Positions 7,683 through 17,129 of a DNA stretch of 64,000 nucleotides are shown one piece after another (positions within the stretch are counted from its first letter, which is position 1; each line of letters opens with the position of its first letter). The notes under the pieces were generated by a model that made no database searches, had not been told where the DNA came from, and was given only the letters and a program-made list of their open reading frames with translations. Location of the stretch: positions 15,716 through 79,715 of the forward strand of contig JAEXZY010000120.1 in NCBI GenBank assembly GCA_023404955.1, read 5' to 3'. Source of the stretch: Actinomycetes bacterium (lineage in GTDB: Bacteria > Actinomycetota > Actinomycetes > Mycobacteriales > Mycobacteriaceae). A program made the translations under genes and the position numbers.

Positions 7683-8582
7683 CTCGACAGCGACGGCGAA
7701 CCTGCGCTGCTGCCGCTGCCGGGTCGATTCGTCGAGCTGGCGCCACCCCAGTGAGGGCTCGACCATCTCCAGTTCCAGCAGGGCCGGCGCGTCCACCCCG
7801 CCCAGCACGTCGACGCGCGCGTACAGCAGATCGGTGACCCGGATGCCGAGATGCGCCGCCGCCGCGGCGAGCGCCGCATGGCCGGCTTCCCACAGCTCGT
7901 CCTCCGGGTCCGCGCGCCGCAGGCTCTCCTCGGCGTACGTGCCGGACGGGTCGAGCACCGGACCCCGTCCCGGCGCGGGCAGCATCGGCCCCTTGGTGAA
8001 CGCGTGCGACGGCTCACCCCGCAGGAACACCAGCGCGGTCTCACCGTCGGCCACCCGCGGGTCGTAGGGCTGCACCAGCGCTGTCCGTCCGGCGGCCTGC
8101 AGCGCAATCGCGTGCGCCTGCGCCGCGTCCGCGTCGCGGAATCGCATGGCGCCCAACGACCCGGCGCCGACCGCCGGTTTGACCACGATTTCCCCCCCGA
8201 CCTCTGCGCCTGGGATGACGACCGGCTCCCCCGGTGCGAAGAACGCACTCGGGACCGTAGGCACGCCGGCGGCGGCCAGATCGGCGAGGTACCGCTTGTC
8301 GGTGTTCCAGGCGACCACGTCAGGGCCGTTGAGCAACCGCGGCACCCGCCGCGTCCAGGCCAGGAAATCACTCAGCCGCTCGGTGTAGTCCCACGCCGCG
8401 CGCAGGATCACCACGTCGGCCTCCAGCGTCGCGGGGTCGTCCCAGGACAACCACCGGGCGTGGAGTCCGCGGGTCCGCAGCGCGTCCACCAGCCCGGCGT
8501 CGTCACCGTCACCCTCGGGCAACGCGGGACATCCCGCGAACACGATGCGCGGATGGAACACCTCGGGACGGGCGAGCTTCAT
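7617..8582 (-). CDS. ATP-grasp domain protein of unknown substrate
   Basis: 321 residues, cytoplasmic (Rv1455 counterpart). The layout is that of ATP-grasp ligases: an N-terminal alpha/beta part (VFAGCPALPEGDGDD), a central lid with VVKPAVGAGSLG, and a C-terminal metal-binding stretch YARVDVLGG then LLELEMVEPSLGW, whose acidic residues would hold Mg-ATP. Such enzymes join a carboxylate to an amine or thiol; substrate here is unknown. Start taken at the second ATG (MKLARPE, 8582); an ATG three codons upstream (8591) is possible. It lies head-to-head with qor, the two start codons only about 20 nt apart, and its 3' end overlaps ctaA. Confidence 0.75.
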   Translation of the reverse strand: MKLARPEVFHPRIVFAGCPALPEGDGDDAGLVDALRTRGLHARWLSWDDPATLEADVVILRAAWDYTERLSDFLAWTRRVPRLLNGPDVVAWNTDKRYLADLAAAGVPTVPSAFFAPGEPVVIPGAEVGGEIVVKPAVGAGSLGAMRFRDADAAQAHAIALQAAGRTALVQPYDPRVADGETALVFLRGEPSHAFTKGPMLPAPGRGPVLDPSGTYAEESLRRADPEDELWEAGHAALAAAAAHLGIRVTDLLYARVDVLGGVDAPALLELEMVEPSLGWRQLDESTRQRQQRRFAVAVESALDELGLGPFGQRPFVQRRP

Positions 8583-8588
8583 GACGGG

Positions 8589-8594
8589 CATGAT
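8589..8594 (+). promoter_or_regulatory. -10 element of a probable leaderless qor promoter
   Basis: CATGAT, one base from TATGAT, ends 7 nt before ATG 8602. It lies inside the 5' end of the divergent ATP-grasp gene. Confidence 0.4.
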
Positions 8595-8601
8595 GTCACC
8601 T

Positions 8602-9591
8602 ATGTACGCGATCGAAGTCGCCGAGACCGGCGGACCGGAAGTCCTGTCCTACGTCGAAAAGCCTCAGCCCGCACCGGGACCCGATCAGGTGCTGATCAAG
8701 GCCGAGGCGATCGGCGTGAACTTCATCGACACGTACTTCCGCTCCGGGCTGTATCCGCGCGAGCTCACGTTCGTCGTCGGCACCGAGGTGTGCGGCACGA
8801 TCGAGGCCGTCGGCGACGAGGTGGCCGCGCTCAACGTCGGCGATCGCGTGGTGACCGCGCAGGCCCTCGGCGCCTACGCCGACTACTGCCTGGCACCCGC
8901 CGATTTCGTCGCCTACGTGCCCGAAGGCGTTGCCCCCGATGTCGCGGCCTCGGCGCTGCTGAAGGGCATGACGGCGCACTATCTGATCAAGTCCACCTAC
9001 CCGATCCAGCAGGGCGACACCGTGCTCGTGCACGCCGGCGCGGGCGGCGTCGGGCTGATCCTGACCCAGTGGGCCACCAGCCTCGCGACCAAGGTGATCA
9101 CCACCGTCTCCACGCCCGACAAGGCCGAGCTGTCCCGACAGGCGGGTGCAATCGAGGTGCTGGACTACCCCAGCCAGGAGGACGGGGGCGCCGCCGCGTT
9201 CGGCGCGCGTATCCGCGAGCTGACCGACGGCAACGGAGTCCAGGCGGTCTATGACGGGGTCGGGGCGTCGACGTTCGAGGCCAGCCTGGCCAGCCTCGCG
9301 GTGCGCGGCACGCTGGCATTGTTCGGCGCCGCAAGCGGGCCGGTGCCGCCGTTCGATCCGCAGCGCCTCAACGCTGCAGGCTCGGTGTTCCTGACGCGGC
9401 CCAATCTCGCGCACCACACCCGCACGTCGGACGAATTCTCGTGGCGCGCAGGCGAGCTGTTGAGCGCCATCGCCGACGGCACGCTGAGCGTGACCGTGAG
9501 CAATCGCTATGCGCTGGCCGATGCCGAGCAGGCCCATCGCGACCTGCAGGGCCGCAAGACCGTCGGATCGGTGGTGCTGCTGCCTGGTTAG
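8602..9591 (+). CDS. qor: NADPH:quinone reductase (zinc-free MDR family, Qor)
   Basis: 329 residues, equal within one residue to the M. tuberculosis protein I recall (Rv1454c). It would reduce quinones or related enones with NADPH in the cytoplasm. N-terminal GroES-like domain (MYAIEVAETGGPEVL; VGVNFIDTYFRSGLYP), then a Rossmann domain with the nucleotide-binding AGAGGVGLILTQWA and later LALFGAASGPVPPFD. Start at 8602 chosen over upstream ATGs because MYAIEV is the usual N-terminus and a -10-like box ends 7 nt before it. The stop overlaps the convergent ctaB by 4 nt. Confidence 0.9.
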   Translation: MYAIEVAETGGPEVLSYVEKPQPAPGPDQVLIKAEAIGVNFIDTYFRSGLYPRELTFVVGTEVCGTIEAVGDEVAALNVGDRVVTAQALGAYADYCLAPADFVAYVPEGVAPDVAASALLKGMTAHYLIKSTYPIQQGDTVLVHAGAGGVGLILTQWATSLATKVITTVSTPDKAELSRQAGAIEVLDYPSQEDGGAAAFGARIRELTDGNGVQAVYDGVGASTFEASLASLAVRGTLALFGAASGPVPPFDPQRLNAAGSVFLTRPNLAHHTRTSDEFSWRAGELLSAIADGTLSVTVSNRYALADAEQAHRDLQGRKTVGSVVLLPG

Positions 9592-10532
9592 AGGTGCAGC
9601 AGCGTCGGAAGGTCGAGCGCCGAGTCGACGGCCAGCGCGCAGAACACCACCGCGAGGTAGTTGTTCGACTGCAGGAACAGCCGCAGCGGCTTGACCGGCT
9701 CACCGCGGCGCACGCCGGCGTAGAGCTGATGCGCCATCACCAGGAACCAGGTGCCGGCGAGGATGGCCACCGACGCGTACAGCCACCCGGTGGCCATGGC
9801 CAGTGCCAACGTCGCGATCACGGTCAGCCAGGTGTAGACCAGGATCTGCTTGGTGACCTGCACCTCGGTCGCCACCACGGGCAGCATCGGCACGCCGGCC
9901 GCCTTGTAGTCCTCCTTGTAGCGCATCGCCAGCGCCCAGGTGTGCGGCGGCGTCCAGAAGAAGATGATCAGGAACATCACGATCGCGGGCCACGAGATCG
10001 TGCCGGTCACCGCGGACCAGCCGATCATCACCGGCATGCAGCCGGCAGCTCCGCCCCACACGACGTTCTGCGAGGTGCGCCGCTTGAGCAGCAGCGTGTA
10101 CACGAGCACGTAGAACGCGATCGTGGCGCCGGCCAGGTGGGCCGACAGCATGTTCGTGGTCCACCACAGCCAGAAGAACGAGCCGACGGACAGCGCCAGG
10201 CCGAACACCAGCGCGTGACTGCGCGGCACGGTGGCGCGGGCCAGCGGGCGGCGCTCCGTGCGCTTCATCACCTTGTCGATGTCGGCGTCGGCGACGCAGT
10301 TCAGGGTGTTCGCGCCTGCGGCGGCCAGCAGGCCGCCGAACATCGTGTTGAGGATCAGCAGTGGGTCGACGCTGCCGCGATGCGCGAGCAGCATCGCGGG
10401 GATCGTGGTGACGAGCAGCAGTTCGATGACGCGCGGCTTGGTCAGCGCCAGATAGCCGAGCAGTGTGGTCCCGAACCCGTGCGGCGCGGCGTCGGCCGAA
10501 TCCCCGACGAGGTCGCCTTCGCGGATCCTCAC
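9588..10532 (-). CDS. ctaB: Protoheme IX farnesyltransferase (haem O synthase)
   Basis: Membrane prenyltransferase of the UbiA family that adds a farnesyl group to haem B, producing haem O for CtaA (Rv1451 counterpart). 314 residues, about nine helices. First Asp-rich motif NCVADADIDKVMKRT binds the prenyl diphosphate through Mg; the second loop has YKEDYKAAGVPMLP. GTG start with AAGGAG about 9 nt upstream; a slightly shorter N-terminus is possible because the first 20 residues are variable. Divergent from tkt over a 191-bp gap. M. tuberculosis has PE_PGRS genes on either side of ctaB; none is present here. Confidence 0.95.
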   Translation of the reverse strand: MRIREGDLVGDSADAAPHGFGTTLLGYLALTKPRVIELLLVTTIPAMLLAHRGSVDPLLILNTMFGGLLAAAGANTLNCVADADIDKVMKRTERRPLARATVPRSHALVFGLALSVGSFFWLWWTTNMLSAHLAGATIAFYVLVYTLLLKRRTSQNVVWGGAAGCMPVMIGWSAVTGTISWPAIVMFLIIFFWTPPHTWALAMRYKEDYKAAGVPMLPVVATEVQVTKQILVYTWLTVIATLALAMATGWLYASVAILAGTWFLVMAHQLYAGVRRGEPVKPLRLFLQSNNYLAVVFCALAVDSALDLPTLLHL

Positions 10533-10723
10533 CCAACCAACTCCTTCACGCCGCGTCTACTACAGGCGATGGTAGACCGCGGGGGGCCGTCCCCGAAATT
10601 GGCGGGGTGGTTGCGGATGGCTCGGACCCCGGGCGGGTATCACCCCCTGCGTCTCGGCGTGGGTGAGCACTAGGGTGGTTGGTGCGGATCGACACGCCCT
10701 ACCGAAGTCAAGGAGCGCACCTC

Positions 10724-12817
10724 GTGACCACGCTCGAAGAGATCTCTTCGCTGACCCGACCGAACCATCCCGACGACTGGACCGAGCTGGACACTCGCGC
10801 GGTGGACACCGTCCGCGTGCTGGCCGCCGACGCCGTCCAGAAGGTGGGCAACGGTCACCCCGGCACGGCGATGAGCCTGGCGCCGCTGGCCTACACGCTG
10901 TTCCAGCGCCAGATGCGCCACGATCCCAGCGACACCGCATGGCTGGGCCGCGACCGGTTCATCCTGTCCTGCGGACACTCGAGCCTGACCCTCTACATCC
11001 AGCTCTACCTCGGCGGGTTCGGGCTCGAACTGTCCGACATCGAGGCGCTGCGGACGTTCAAGTCCAAGACGCCCGGTCACCCCGAGTTCCGGCACACCAG
11101 GGGCGTGGAGATCACCACCGGCCCGCTGGGGCAGGGGCTGGCGTCGGCGGTCGGCATGGCAATGGCGTCGCGCTACGAACGCGGTTTGTTCGACCCCGAC
11201 GCACCGCCCGGGGAGAGCCCCTTCGACCACTACATCTACGTGATCGCCTCCGACGGCGACATCGAAGAGGGCGTCACCAGCGAGGCCTCCTCGCTGGCCG
11301 GCACGCAGCAGCTGGGCAACCTGATCGTGTTCTACGACAAGAACCAGATCTCCATCGAGCACGACACCAACATCGCGCTGAGCGAGGACGTGGCCGCCCG
11401 CTACCGCGCCTACGGCTGGCACGTGCAAGAGGTCGAGGGCGGCGAGAACGTCGTCGGTATCGAGCAGGCCATCGCCGAAGCCAAGAAGGTCACCGACAAG
11501 CCGTCGTTCATCGCGCTGCGCACGATCATCGGCTATCCGGCGCCGAACAAGATGAACACCGGCGGCGTGCACGGCTCGGCGCTCGGCGACGACGAGGTCG
11601 CGGCCACCAAGAAGGTCCTCGGCTTCGATCCGGACAAGACCTTCGAGGTCAGCGACGAGGTGTTCGAGCACACCCGCAAGCTGGTGGAGCGCGGACGCGA
11701 GGCGCACGAGAAGTGGCAACCGGGCTTCGACGCCTGGGCCGAGCGCGAGCCGGAGCGCAAGAAGCTGCTGGACCGCCTGACCGCGGAGGAACTGCCCGAG
11801 GGGTGGGACTCCGACATCACGTACTGGGAGCCCGGATCGAAGGCCGTGGCCACCCGCGCCGCGTTCGGTCAGGTGCTCAACGACGTCGCCCCGAAGCTGC
11901 CCGAGTTGTGGGGCGGCTCGGCCGATCTGGCGGGCAGCAACAACACCACGATCAAGGGCGTCAAGTCGTTCGGCCCGCCGTCGATCTCGACGTCGGATTT
12001 CGAGGCGGACTGGTACGGCCGGGTACTGCACTTCGGCATCCGCGAGCACGCGATGGGCTCGATCCTGTCCGGCATCGTGCTGCACGGGCCGACCCGCGCG
12101 TTCGGCGGTACGTTCCTGCAGTTCTCCGACTACATGCGTCCCGCGGTCCGGTTGGCCTCGCTGATGGACATCGACACGATCTACATCTGGACCCACGATT
12201 CCATCGGCCTCGGCGAGGACGGCCCGACCCACCAGCCGATCGAGCATCTGGCAGCGCTGCGGGCCATCCCGAACCTGTCGGTGGTCCGCCCCGGTGATCC
12301 GAACGAGACGGCGTACGCCTGGAAGAGCATCCTCGCGCGCGGCAACGGCAGCGGCCCGGTCGGTTTCATCCTGACCCGTCAGGGCATCCCGGTCCTGGAG
12401 GGCACCGACCCCGATGGCGTCGCCAAGGGTGGGTACGTCCTCGGCGGCGGCTCCCCCGCCGACGACGCCGACGTGATGTTGATTGCGACGGGCTCCGAAC
12501 TGCAGATCGCGGTCGAGGCACAGAAGACGTTGCGCGACAAGAACATCAACGCCTACGTCGTGTCGATGCCGTGCCTGGAGTGGTTCGAGTCGCAGCCGAA
12601 GGAGTACCGCGACAGCGTGCTCCCGCCGCAGGTCTCCGCCCGCGTGGCCATCGAAGCCGCGGTCGCGCAGAGTTGGTACAAGATCGTCGGCGACACCGGA
12701 GAGATCATCTCGATCGAGCACTTCGGCGAGTCGGCCGACGACAAGACCTTGTTCCGTGAATTCGGGTTCACTCCAGAGGCAGTGGTGGCCGCCGCGGAAC
12801 GCAGCATTGCGAACTAG
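10724..12817 (+). CDS. tkt: Transketolase
   Basis: Thiamine-diphosphate enzyme of the non-oxidative pentose phosphate pathway, moving two-carbon units between sugar phosphates. 697 residues, as expected for the family. Seen: substrate-binding GNGHPGTAMSLAP near the N-terminus, cofactor region ASDGDIEEGVTSEAS ending VFYDKNQISIEHDTN, pyrimidine domain HFGIREHAMGSI, and a C-terminal domain with STATGSEL-like MLIATGSELQIAVEA. GTG at 10724 has a strong RBS (AAGGAG, 8 nt upstream); the frame is open 45 nt further but without an RBS. First gene of a five-gene operon with tal, zwf, opcA and pgl; a TANNNT box (TAGGGT, 10672-10677) may be its promoter. Confidence 0.97.
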   Translation: MTTLEEISSLTRPNHPDDWTELDTRAVDTVRVLAADAVQKVGNGHPGTAMSLAPLAYTLFQRQMRHDPSDTAWLGRDRFILSCGHSSLTLYIQLYLGGFGLELSDIEALRTFKSKTPGHPEFRHTRGVEITTGPLGQGLASAVGMAMASRYERGLFDPDAPPGESPFDHYIYVIASDGDIEEGVTSEASSLAGTQQLGNLIVFYDKNQISIEHDTNIALSEDVAARYRAYGWHVQEVEGGENVVGIEQAIAEAKKVTDKPSFIALRTIIGYPAPNKMNTGGVHGSALGDDEVAATKKVLGFDPDKTFEVSDEVFEHTRKLVERGREAHEKWQPGFDAWAEREPERKKLLDRLTAEELPEGWDSDITYWEPGSKAVATRAAFGQVLNDVAPKLPELWGGSADLAGSNNTTIKGVKSFGPPSISTSDFEADWYGRVLHFGIREHAMGSILSGIVLHGPTRAFGGTFLQFSDYMRPAVRLASLMDIDTIYIWTHDSIGLGEDGPTHQPIEHLAALRAIPNLSVVRPGDPNETAYAWKSILARGNGSGPVGFILTRQGIPVLEGTDPDGVAKGGYVLGGGSPADDADVMLIATGSELQIAVEAQKTLRDKNINAYVVSMPCLEWFESQPKEYRDSVLPPQVSARVAIEAAVAQSWYKIVGDTGEIISIEHFGESADDKTLFREFGFTPEAVVAAAERSIAN

Positions 12818-12834
12818 TCAGCGAAGGAATTGAC

Positions 12835-13950
12835 ATGACCCAGAACCAGAACCTGGCGGACCTCTCCGCCGCGGGTGTTTCCGTATGGCTCGACGACCTG
12901 TCCCGCGAACGGCTGCAGACCGGCAACCTGCAGTCGCTCATCGACACCAAGTCGGTGGTGGGCGTGACCACCAACCCGTCGATCTTCCAGGCGGCCCTGT
13001 CCAAGGGTGACGCCTACGACGACCAGATCAAAGAACTCGCCGAGCGCGGCGCCGACGTCGACGCCACCATCCGGACCGTGACCACCGACGACGTCCGCAA
13101 CGCGTGCGACGTGTTCGCCAAGACCTTCGAGCAGTCCGACGGCGTCGACGGCCGGGTGTCGATCGAGGTCGATCCGCGCCTGGCACACGACACCGACAAG
13201 ACGATCTTGCAGGCGATCGAACTGTGGAAGATCGTCGACCGGCCCAACCTGCTGATCAAGATCCCCGCCACGGAGGCCGGCGTTCCGGCTATCGCTTCTG
13301 TTCTCGCCGAGGGCATTTCGGTGAACGTGACGCTGATCTTCTCGGTCGAGCGCTACCGCCTGGTGATGGACGCCTACCTGCAGGGCCTGGAGAAGGCCAA
13401 GGAGGCGGGCCACGATTTGTCCCGCATCCATTCGGTGGCATCGTTCTTCGTCTCCCGCGTGGACAGCGAGATCGACAAGAGGCTGGAGGACATCGGTTCC
13501 GACGAGGCACTGGCGCTGCGCGGCAAGGCCGGCGTCGCCAATGCGCGACTGGCGTACGCCGCCTACGAAGAGGTGTTCCTCGGCGGGGAGCGCTTCGAGA
13601 AGCTCAAGAACGACGGCGCACGTGTGCAGCGACCGCTGTGGGCGTCGACGGGCGTGAAGAACCCCGACTACTCCGACACCCTCTACGTCACCGAGCTGGT
13701 GGCCCCGAACACCGTGAACACCATGCCGGAGAAGACGATGGACGCGGTCGCCGACCACGGCGTGGTCACCGGCGACACGGTCACCGGCAAGGGCGCGGAG
13801 TCGCAGGAGGTCTTCGACGCACTCTCGGGTGTGGGTATCGACCTCACCGATGTGTTCCTGGTGCTGGAGAACGAGGGCGTCGAGAAGTTCGAGAAGTCGT
13901 GGCAGGAGCTCATCGAAGCCACGCAGGGCCAGCTCGACGACAAGAAGTGA
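12835..13950 (+). CDS. tal: Transaldolase
   Basis: Moves a dihydroxyacetone unit between sedoheptulose 7-phosphate and glyceraldehyde 3-phosphate through a Schiff-base lysine. 371 residues. The N-terminal VGVTTNPSIFQAAL and the barrel strand LLIKIPATEAG with the catalytic Lys are clear, followed by VNVTLIFSVERY. It is the longer transaldolase form of actinobacteria. ATG has AAGGAA 6-7 nt upstream. It starts 17 nt after tkt and ends 10 nt before zwf, so it is operonic. Confidence 0.97.
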   Translation: MTQNQNLADLSAAGVSVWLDDLSRERLQTGNLQSLIDTKSVVGVTTNPSIFQAALSKGDAYDDQIKELAERGADVDATIRTVTTDDVRNACDVFAKTFEQSDGVDGRVSIEVDPRLAHDTDKTILQAIELWKIVDRPNLLIKIPATEAGVPAIASVLAEGISVNVTLIFSVERYRLVMDAYLQGLEKAKEAGHDLSRIHSVASFFVSRVDSEIDKRLEDIGSDEALALRGKAGVANARLAYAAYEEVFLGGERFEKLKNDGARVQRPLWASTGVKNPDYSDTLYVTELVAPNTVNTMPEKTMDAVADHGVVTGDTVTGKGAESQEVFDALSGVGIDLTDVFLVLENEGVEKFEKSWQELIEATQGQLDDKK

Positions 13951-13960
13951 TCACCACAGC

Positions 13961-15490
13961 ATGAGCGAAGCCTGGCAGAACCCGCTGCGGGACAAGCGTG
14001 ACAAGCGCATGCCCCGCATCGCGGGCCCGTGCTGTGTGGTGATCTTCGGCGTGACCGGGGATCTGGCCCGCAAGAAGCTGATGCCGGCGATCTACGACCT
14101 GGCGAATCGGGGGCTGCTGCCGCCGTCGTTCGCGCTGGTCGGGTTCGCCCGGCGGGATTGGGCCGATCAGGACTTCAGTCAAGTCGTCCTCGACGCGGTC
14201 AAGCAGCACGCCCGCACTCCGTTCCGCCAGGAGGTCTGGGACCGGCTGGCCGAAGGCGTCCGGTTCGTCCAGGGCACCTTCGACGACGAGAAGGCGTTCG
14301 AGAATCTGGCCGAGACGCTGGGCAAGCTCGACGCGGAACGCGGGACCGGCGGCAATCACGCGTTCTACCTGTCGATTCCACCGAAAGCGTTCCCGCAGGT
14401 ACTCGAGCAGCTCTCTCGCACCGGCCTGGCCAAGAAGCCCGAGGGCAGTTGGAGCCGCGTCGTCATCGAGAAGCCGTTCGGCCACGACCTGAAGAGCGCC
14501 GAAGAGCTCAACGCTATCGTCAACAACGTCTTCCCTGAGTCGTCGGTGTTCCGCATCGACCACTACCTGGGCAAGGAGACGGTGCAGAACATCCTGGCGC
14601 TGCGGTTCGCCAACGAGCTGTTCGAGCCGGTGTGGAATTCCCACTACGTCGACAGCGTGCAGATCACGATGGCCGAGGACATCGGCTTGGGCGGGCGCGG
14701 CGGCTACTACGACGGCGTCGGCGCCGCCCGTGACGTGATCCAGAACCACCTGCTGCAGCTGCTGGCCCTGACGGCGATGGAGGAGCCGGTCAGCTTCTCC
14801 CCCGACGAACTGCAGGCCGAGAAGATCAAGGTGCTCTCGGCCAGCAGGCTGGCCGAGCCTCTCAACGAGACCACCTCGCGCGGTCAGTACACCGCGGGCT
14901 GGCAGGGCGGCGAGCGGGTGGTCGGACTGTTGGAGGAGGAGGGCTTCTCGAAAACCTCCACCACCGAGACGTTCGCCGCGATCACCGTCGACGTCGACAC
15001 CCGCCGGTGGGCCGGTGTCCCGTTCTACCTGCGTACCGGAAAACGCTTGGGGCGCAGGGTCACCGAGATCGCACTCATCTTCAAGCGCGCCCCGCACCTC
15101 CCGTTCGACGCCACCATGACAGAGGAGCTGGGACAGAACGCCCTCGTCATTCGGGTCCAGCCCGACGAGGGCATCACCCTGCGCTTCGGCTCCAAGGTGC
15201 CCGGCAACATGATGGAGGTCCGCGACGTCAGCATGGACTTCTCCTACGGGTCGGCGTTCGCCGAGGAATCGCCGGAGGCCTACGAGCGGCTGATCCTTGA
15301 CGTCCTGCTCGGCGAGCCCTCGCTGTTCCCGGTCAACCAGGAGGTCGAATTGGCGTGGCGCATTCTCGATCCCGCGTTGGAGTATTGGGCCTCGCATGGG
15401 AAGCCGGACCCCTACGAATCGGGCGGGTGGGGCCCTGACTCCGCCTTCGAGATGTTGCGGCGCACCGGCCGGGAATGGAGGCGGCCGTGA
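13961..15490 (+). CDS. zwf: Glucose-6-phosphate 1-dehydrogenase
   Basis: First enzyme of the oxidative pentose phosphate branch, oxidising glucose 6-phosphate to 6-phosphogluconolactone and reducing NADP. 509 residues (Rv1447c, zwf2 counterpart). N-terminal dinucleotide motif VIFGVTGDLARKKLMP, then VIEKPFGHD and the active-site RIDHYLGKETVQN; the late ILDPALEYWAS and EPYESGGWGP-like ending are also typical. ATG at 13961 is 10 nt after tal. The last bases overlap the opcA start (GTGA), so OpcA is made with it. A frame extension 5' into tal was rejected. Confidence 0.97.
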   Translation: MSEAWQNPLRDKRDKRMPRIAGPCCVVIFGVTGDLARKKLMPAIYDLANRGLLPPSFALVGFARRDWADQDFSQVVLDAVKQHARTPFRQEVWDRLAEGVRFVQGTFDDEKAFENLAETLGKLDAERGTGGNHAFYLSIPPKAFPQVLEQLSRTGLAKKPEGSWSRVVIEKPFGHDLKSAEELNAIVNNVFPESSVFRIDHYLGKETVQNILALRFANELFEPVWNSHYVDSVQITMAEDIGLGGRGGYYDGVGAARDVIQNHLLQLLALTAMEEPVSFSPDELQAEKIKVLSASRLAEPLNETTSRGQYTAGWQGGERVVGLLEEEGFSKTSTTETFAAITVDVDTRRWAGVPFYLRTGKRLGRRVTEIALIFKRAPHLPFDATMTEELGQNALVIRVQPDEGITLRFGSKVPGNMMEVRDVSMDFSYGSAFAEESPEAYERLILDVLLGEPSLFPVNQEVELAWRILDPALEYWASHGKPDPYESGGWGPDSAFEMLRRTGREWRRP

Positions 15491-16398
15491 TCCTCGACCT
15501 GCCGGACACCACGACCGACGTCATCAACAAGAAGATCATTGCGCTGCGTGAAGAGGGCGGTGCGATCACGTTGGGTCGGGTGCTGACCCTGGTCATCGCC
15601 CCCACCACCGAGGCACTGCTCGAGGACTCGATCGAGGCGGCCAACGCAGCCAGCCGCGAACATCCCTGCCGCGTCGTGGTCGTCGCACCCGGTGATCGCC
15701 TCGCCGACAAGGCCAGGCTCGACGCGCAGCTCCGCGTGGGGCGGGACGCAGGCGCGAACGAAGTTGTGTGCCTCCGGCTGTCCGGGCCGCTGGCCAACCA
15801 CGCCAGCAGCGTGGTGATGCCGTTCTTGCTGCCGGATACACCGGTGGTGACGTGGTGGCCGGATGTGGCCCCCGACGTGCCCGCCGAGGATCCGCTGGGC
15901 AAGATCGCGATCCGCCGCATCACCGACGCCACCAACGGCACCGATCCGCTGGCCTCGATCAAGGGCCGGCTGAAGGGTTACACCCCCGGCGACACCGACC
16001 TGGCGTGGAGCCGGATCACGTACTGGCGGGCACTGCTGACTGCGGCTGTCGATCTGCCCCCACACGAGCCGATCACCTCGGCGCTGGTGTCGGGACTGGC
16101 CAGCGAGCCTGCGCTCGACGTGCTGGCCGGCTGGTTGGCCCACCGCATCGACGGCCCGGTACGCCGCGCCGTGGGTGAGCTGAAGGTGGAGTTGGTGCGC
16201 GACAGCGAAACGATCACGTTGAGCCGACCCCAGGAGGGCGTCACCGCCAGGCTCACCCGCACGTCCGCACCCGAAGCGCTGGTTCCGTTGGCGCGCAGGG
16301 AAACCCGCGAGTGCCTCGCCGAAGACATGCGGCGCCTCGACGCCGACGAGATCTATCACGAGGCCCTGCAGGGCATCGAGAAAGTGCAGTACGTGTGA
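15487..16398 (+). CDS. opcA: Glucose-6-phosphate dehydrogenase assembly protein OpcA
   Basis: Partner of Zwf, required for oligomerisation or redox-dependent activation of glucose-6-phosphate dehydrogenase in cyanobacteria and actinobacteria. 303 residues, no known catalytic motif. Conserved-looking blocks are PDTTTDVINKKI, TPVVTWWPDVAP, KIAIRRITDA and TYWRALLTAAVD. The GTG at 15487 (VILDLPDTT) overlaps the zwf stop by 4 nt and gives the same length as the M. tuberculosis protein; an ATG four codons upstream is less likely. The stop overlaps the pgl start by 4 nt. Position between zwf and pgl is the standard actinobacterial order. Confidence 0.95.
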   Translation: MILDLPDTTTDVINKKIIALREEGGAITLGRVLTLVIAPTTEALLEDSIEAANAASREHPCRVVVVAPGDRLADKARLDAQLRVGRDAGANEVVCLRLSGPLANHASSVVMPFLLPDTPVVTWWPDVAPDVPAEDPLGKIAIRRITDATNGTDPLASIKGRLKGYTPGDTDLAWSRITYWRALLTAAVDLPPHEPITSALVSGLASEPALDVLAGWLAHRIDGPVRRAVGELKVELVRDSETITLSRPQEGVTARLTRTSAPEALVPLARRETRECLAEDMRRLDADEIYHEALQGIEKVQYV

Positions 16399-17129
16399 AC
16401 GCGATCGTCGAACGCTTCTCCGACAAAGACGCCCTGGTGCGTGGGGTCGGTGATCGACTCGTGGATGCCATCGTGGCGGCGATCGCCGCACGCGGTGTGG
16501 CGTCGATCGTGCTGACCGGTGGCGGCACCGGGATCGGGCTGCTCGAGCGCGTCGCCGACCGCGGCGGCGAGATCGACTGGTCGAAGGTCGATCTGTTCTG
16601 GGGTGACGAGCGGTTCGTCGCTCACGACGACGACGAGCGCAACGACAAGCAGGCTCGGGAAGCGTTTCTGGACCGCATCGACATTCCCGCCGCCAACGTG
16701 CACGCGATGCCGGCCAGCGACGGCGAGTTCGGCGATGCGCTCGACGCGGCGGCAGAGGCCTATGCGCAGGTCCTGGCCGAGGCCGGCGGGGCCGCTCTCA
16801 CACCGGAATTCGACGTGCACCTGCTGGGCATGGGACCCGAGGGCCATGTCAACTCGCTGTTCCCCGACACCGATGCCGTGCGGGAGACGGAGCGCATGGT
16901 GATCGGGGTCAGCGACTCCCCCAAGCCACCGCCGCGGCGAATCACGTTGACGCTGCCCGCGATTCAACGCTCGCGCGAGGTGTGGCTGGTGGTGTCCGGT
17001 GAGGGCAAGGCCGACGCTGTGGCGTCTGCGCTCGGCGGCGCAGCCCCGGTGGATCTGCCCGCGGCCGGTGCGGTCGGCCGGGAAGCGACGGTGTGGCTGC
17101 TCGACGAGGACGCGGCGAGCAAGCTCTAA
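16395..17129 (+). CDS. pgl: 6-phosphogluconolactonase
   Basis: Hydrolyses 6-phosphogluconolactone to 6-phosphogluconate (DevB family, Rv1445c counterpart), 244 residues. The phosphosugar-binding signature VLTGGGTGIGLLE is near residue 40, followed by VDLFWGDERFV and HLLGMGPEGHVNSLFP, all typical of the family. GTG at 16395 (VNAIVERF) overlaps the opcA stop as GTGA; the frame is open further upstream but only in another phase over opcA. Last gene of the pentose phosphate operon; its stop overlaps the convergent lutC stop by 4 nt. Confidence 0.95.
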   Translation: MNAIVERFSDKDALVRGVGDRLVDAIVAAIAARGVASIVLTGGGTGIGLLERVADRGGEIDWSKVDLFWGDERFVAHDDDERNDKQAREAFLDRIDIPAANVHAMPASDGEFGDALDAAAEAYAQVLAEAGGAALTPEFDVHLLGMGPEGHVNSLFPDTDAVRETERMVIGVSDSPKPPPRRITLTLPAIQRSREVWLVVSGEGKADAVASALGGAAPVDLPAAGAVGREATVWLLDEDAASKL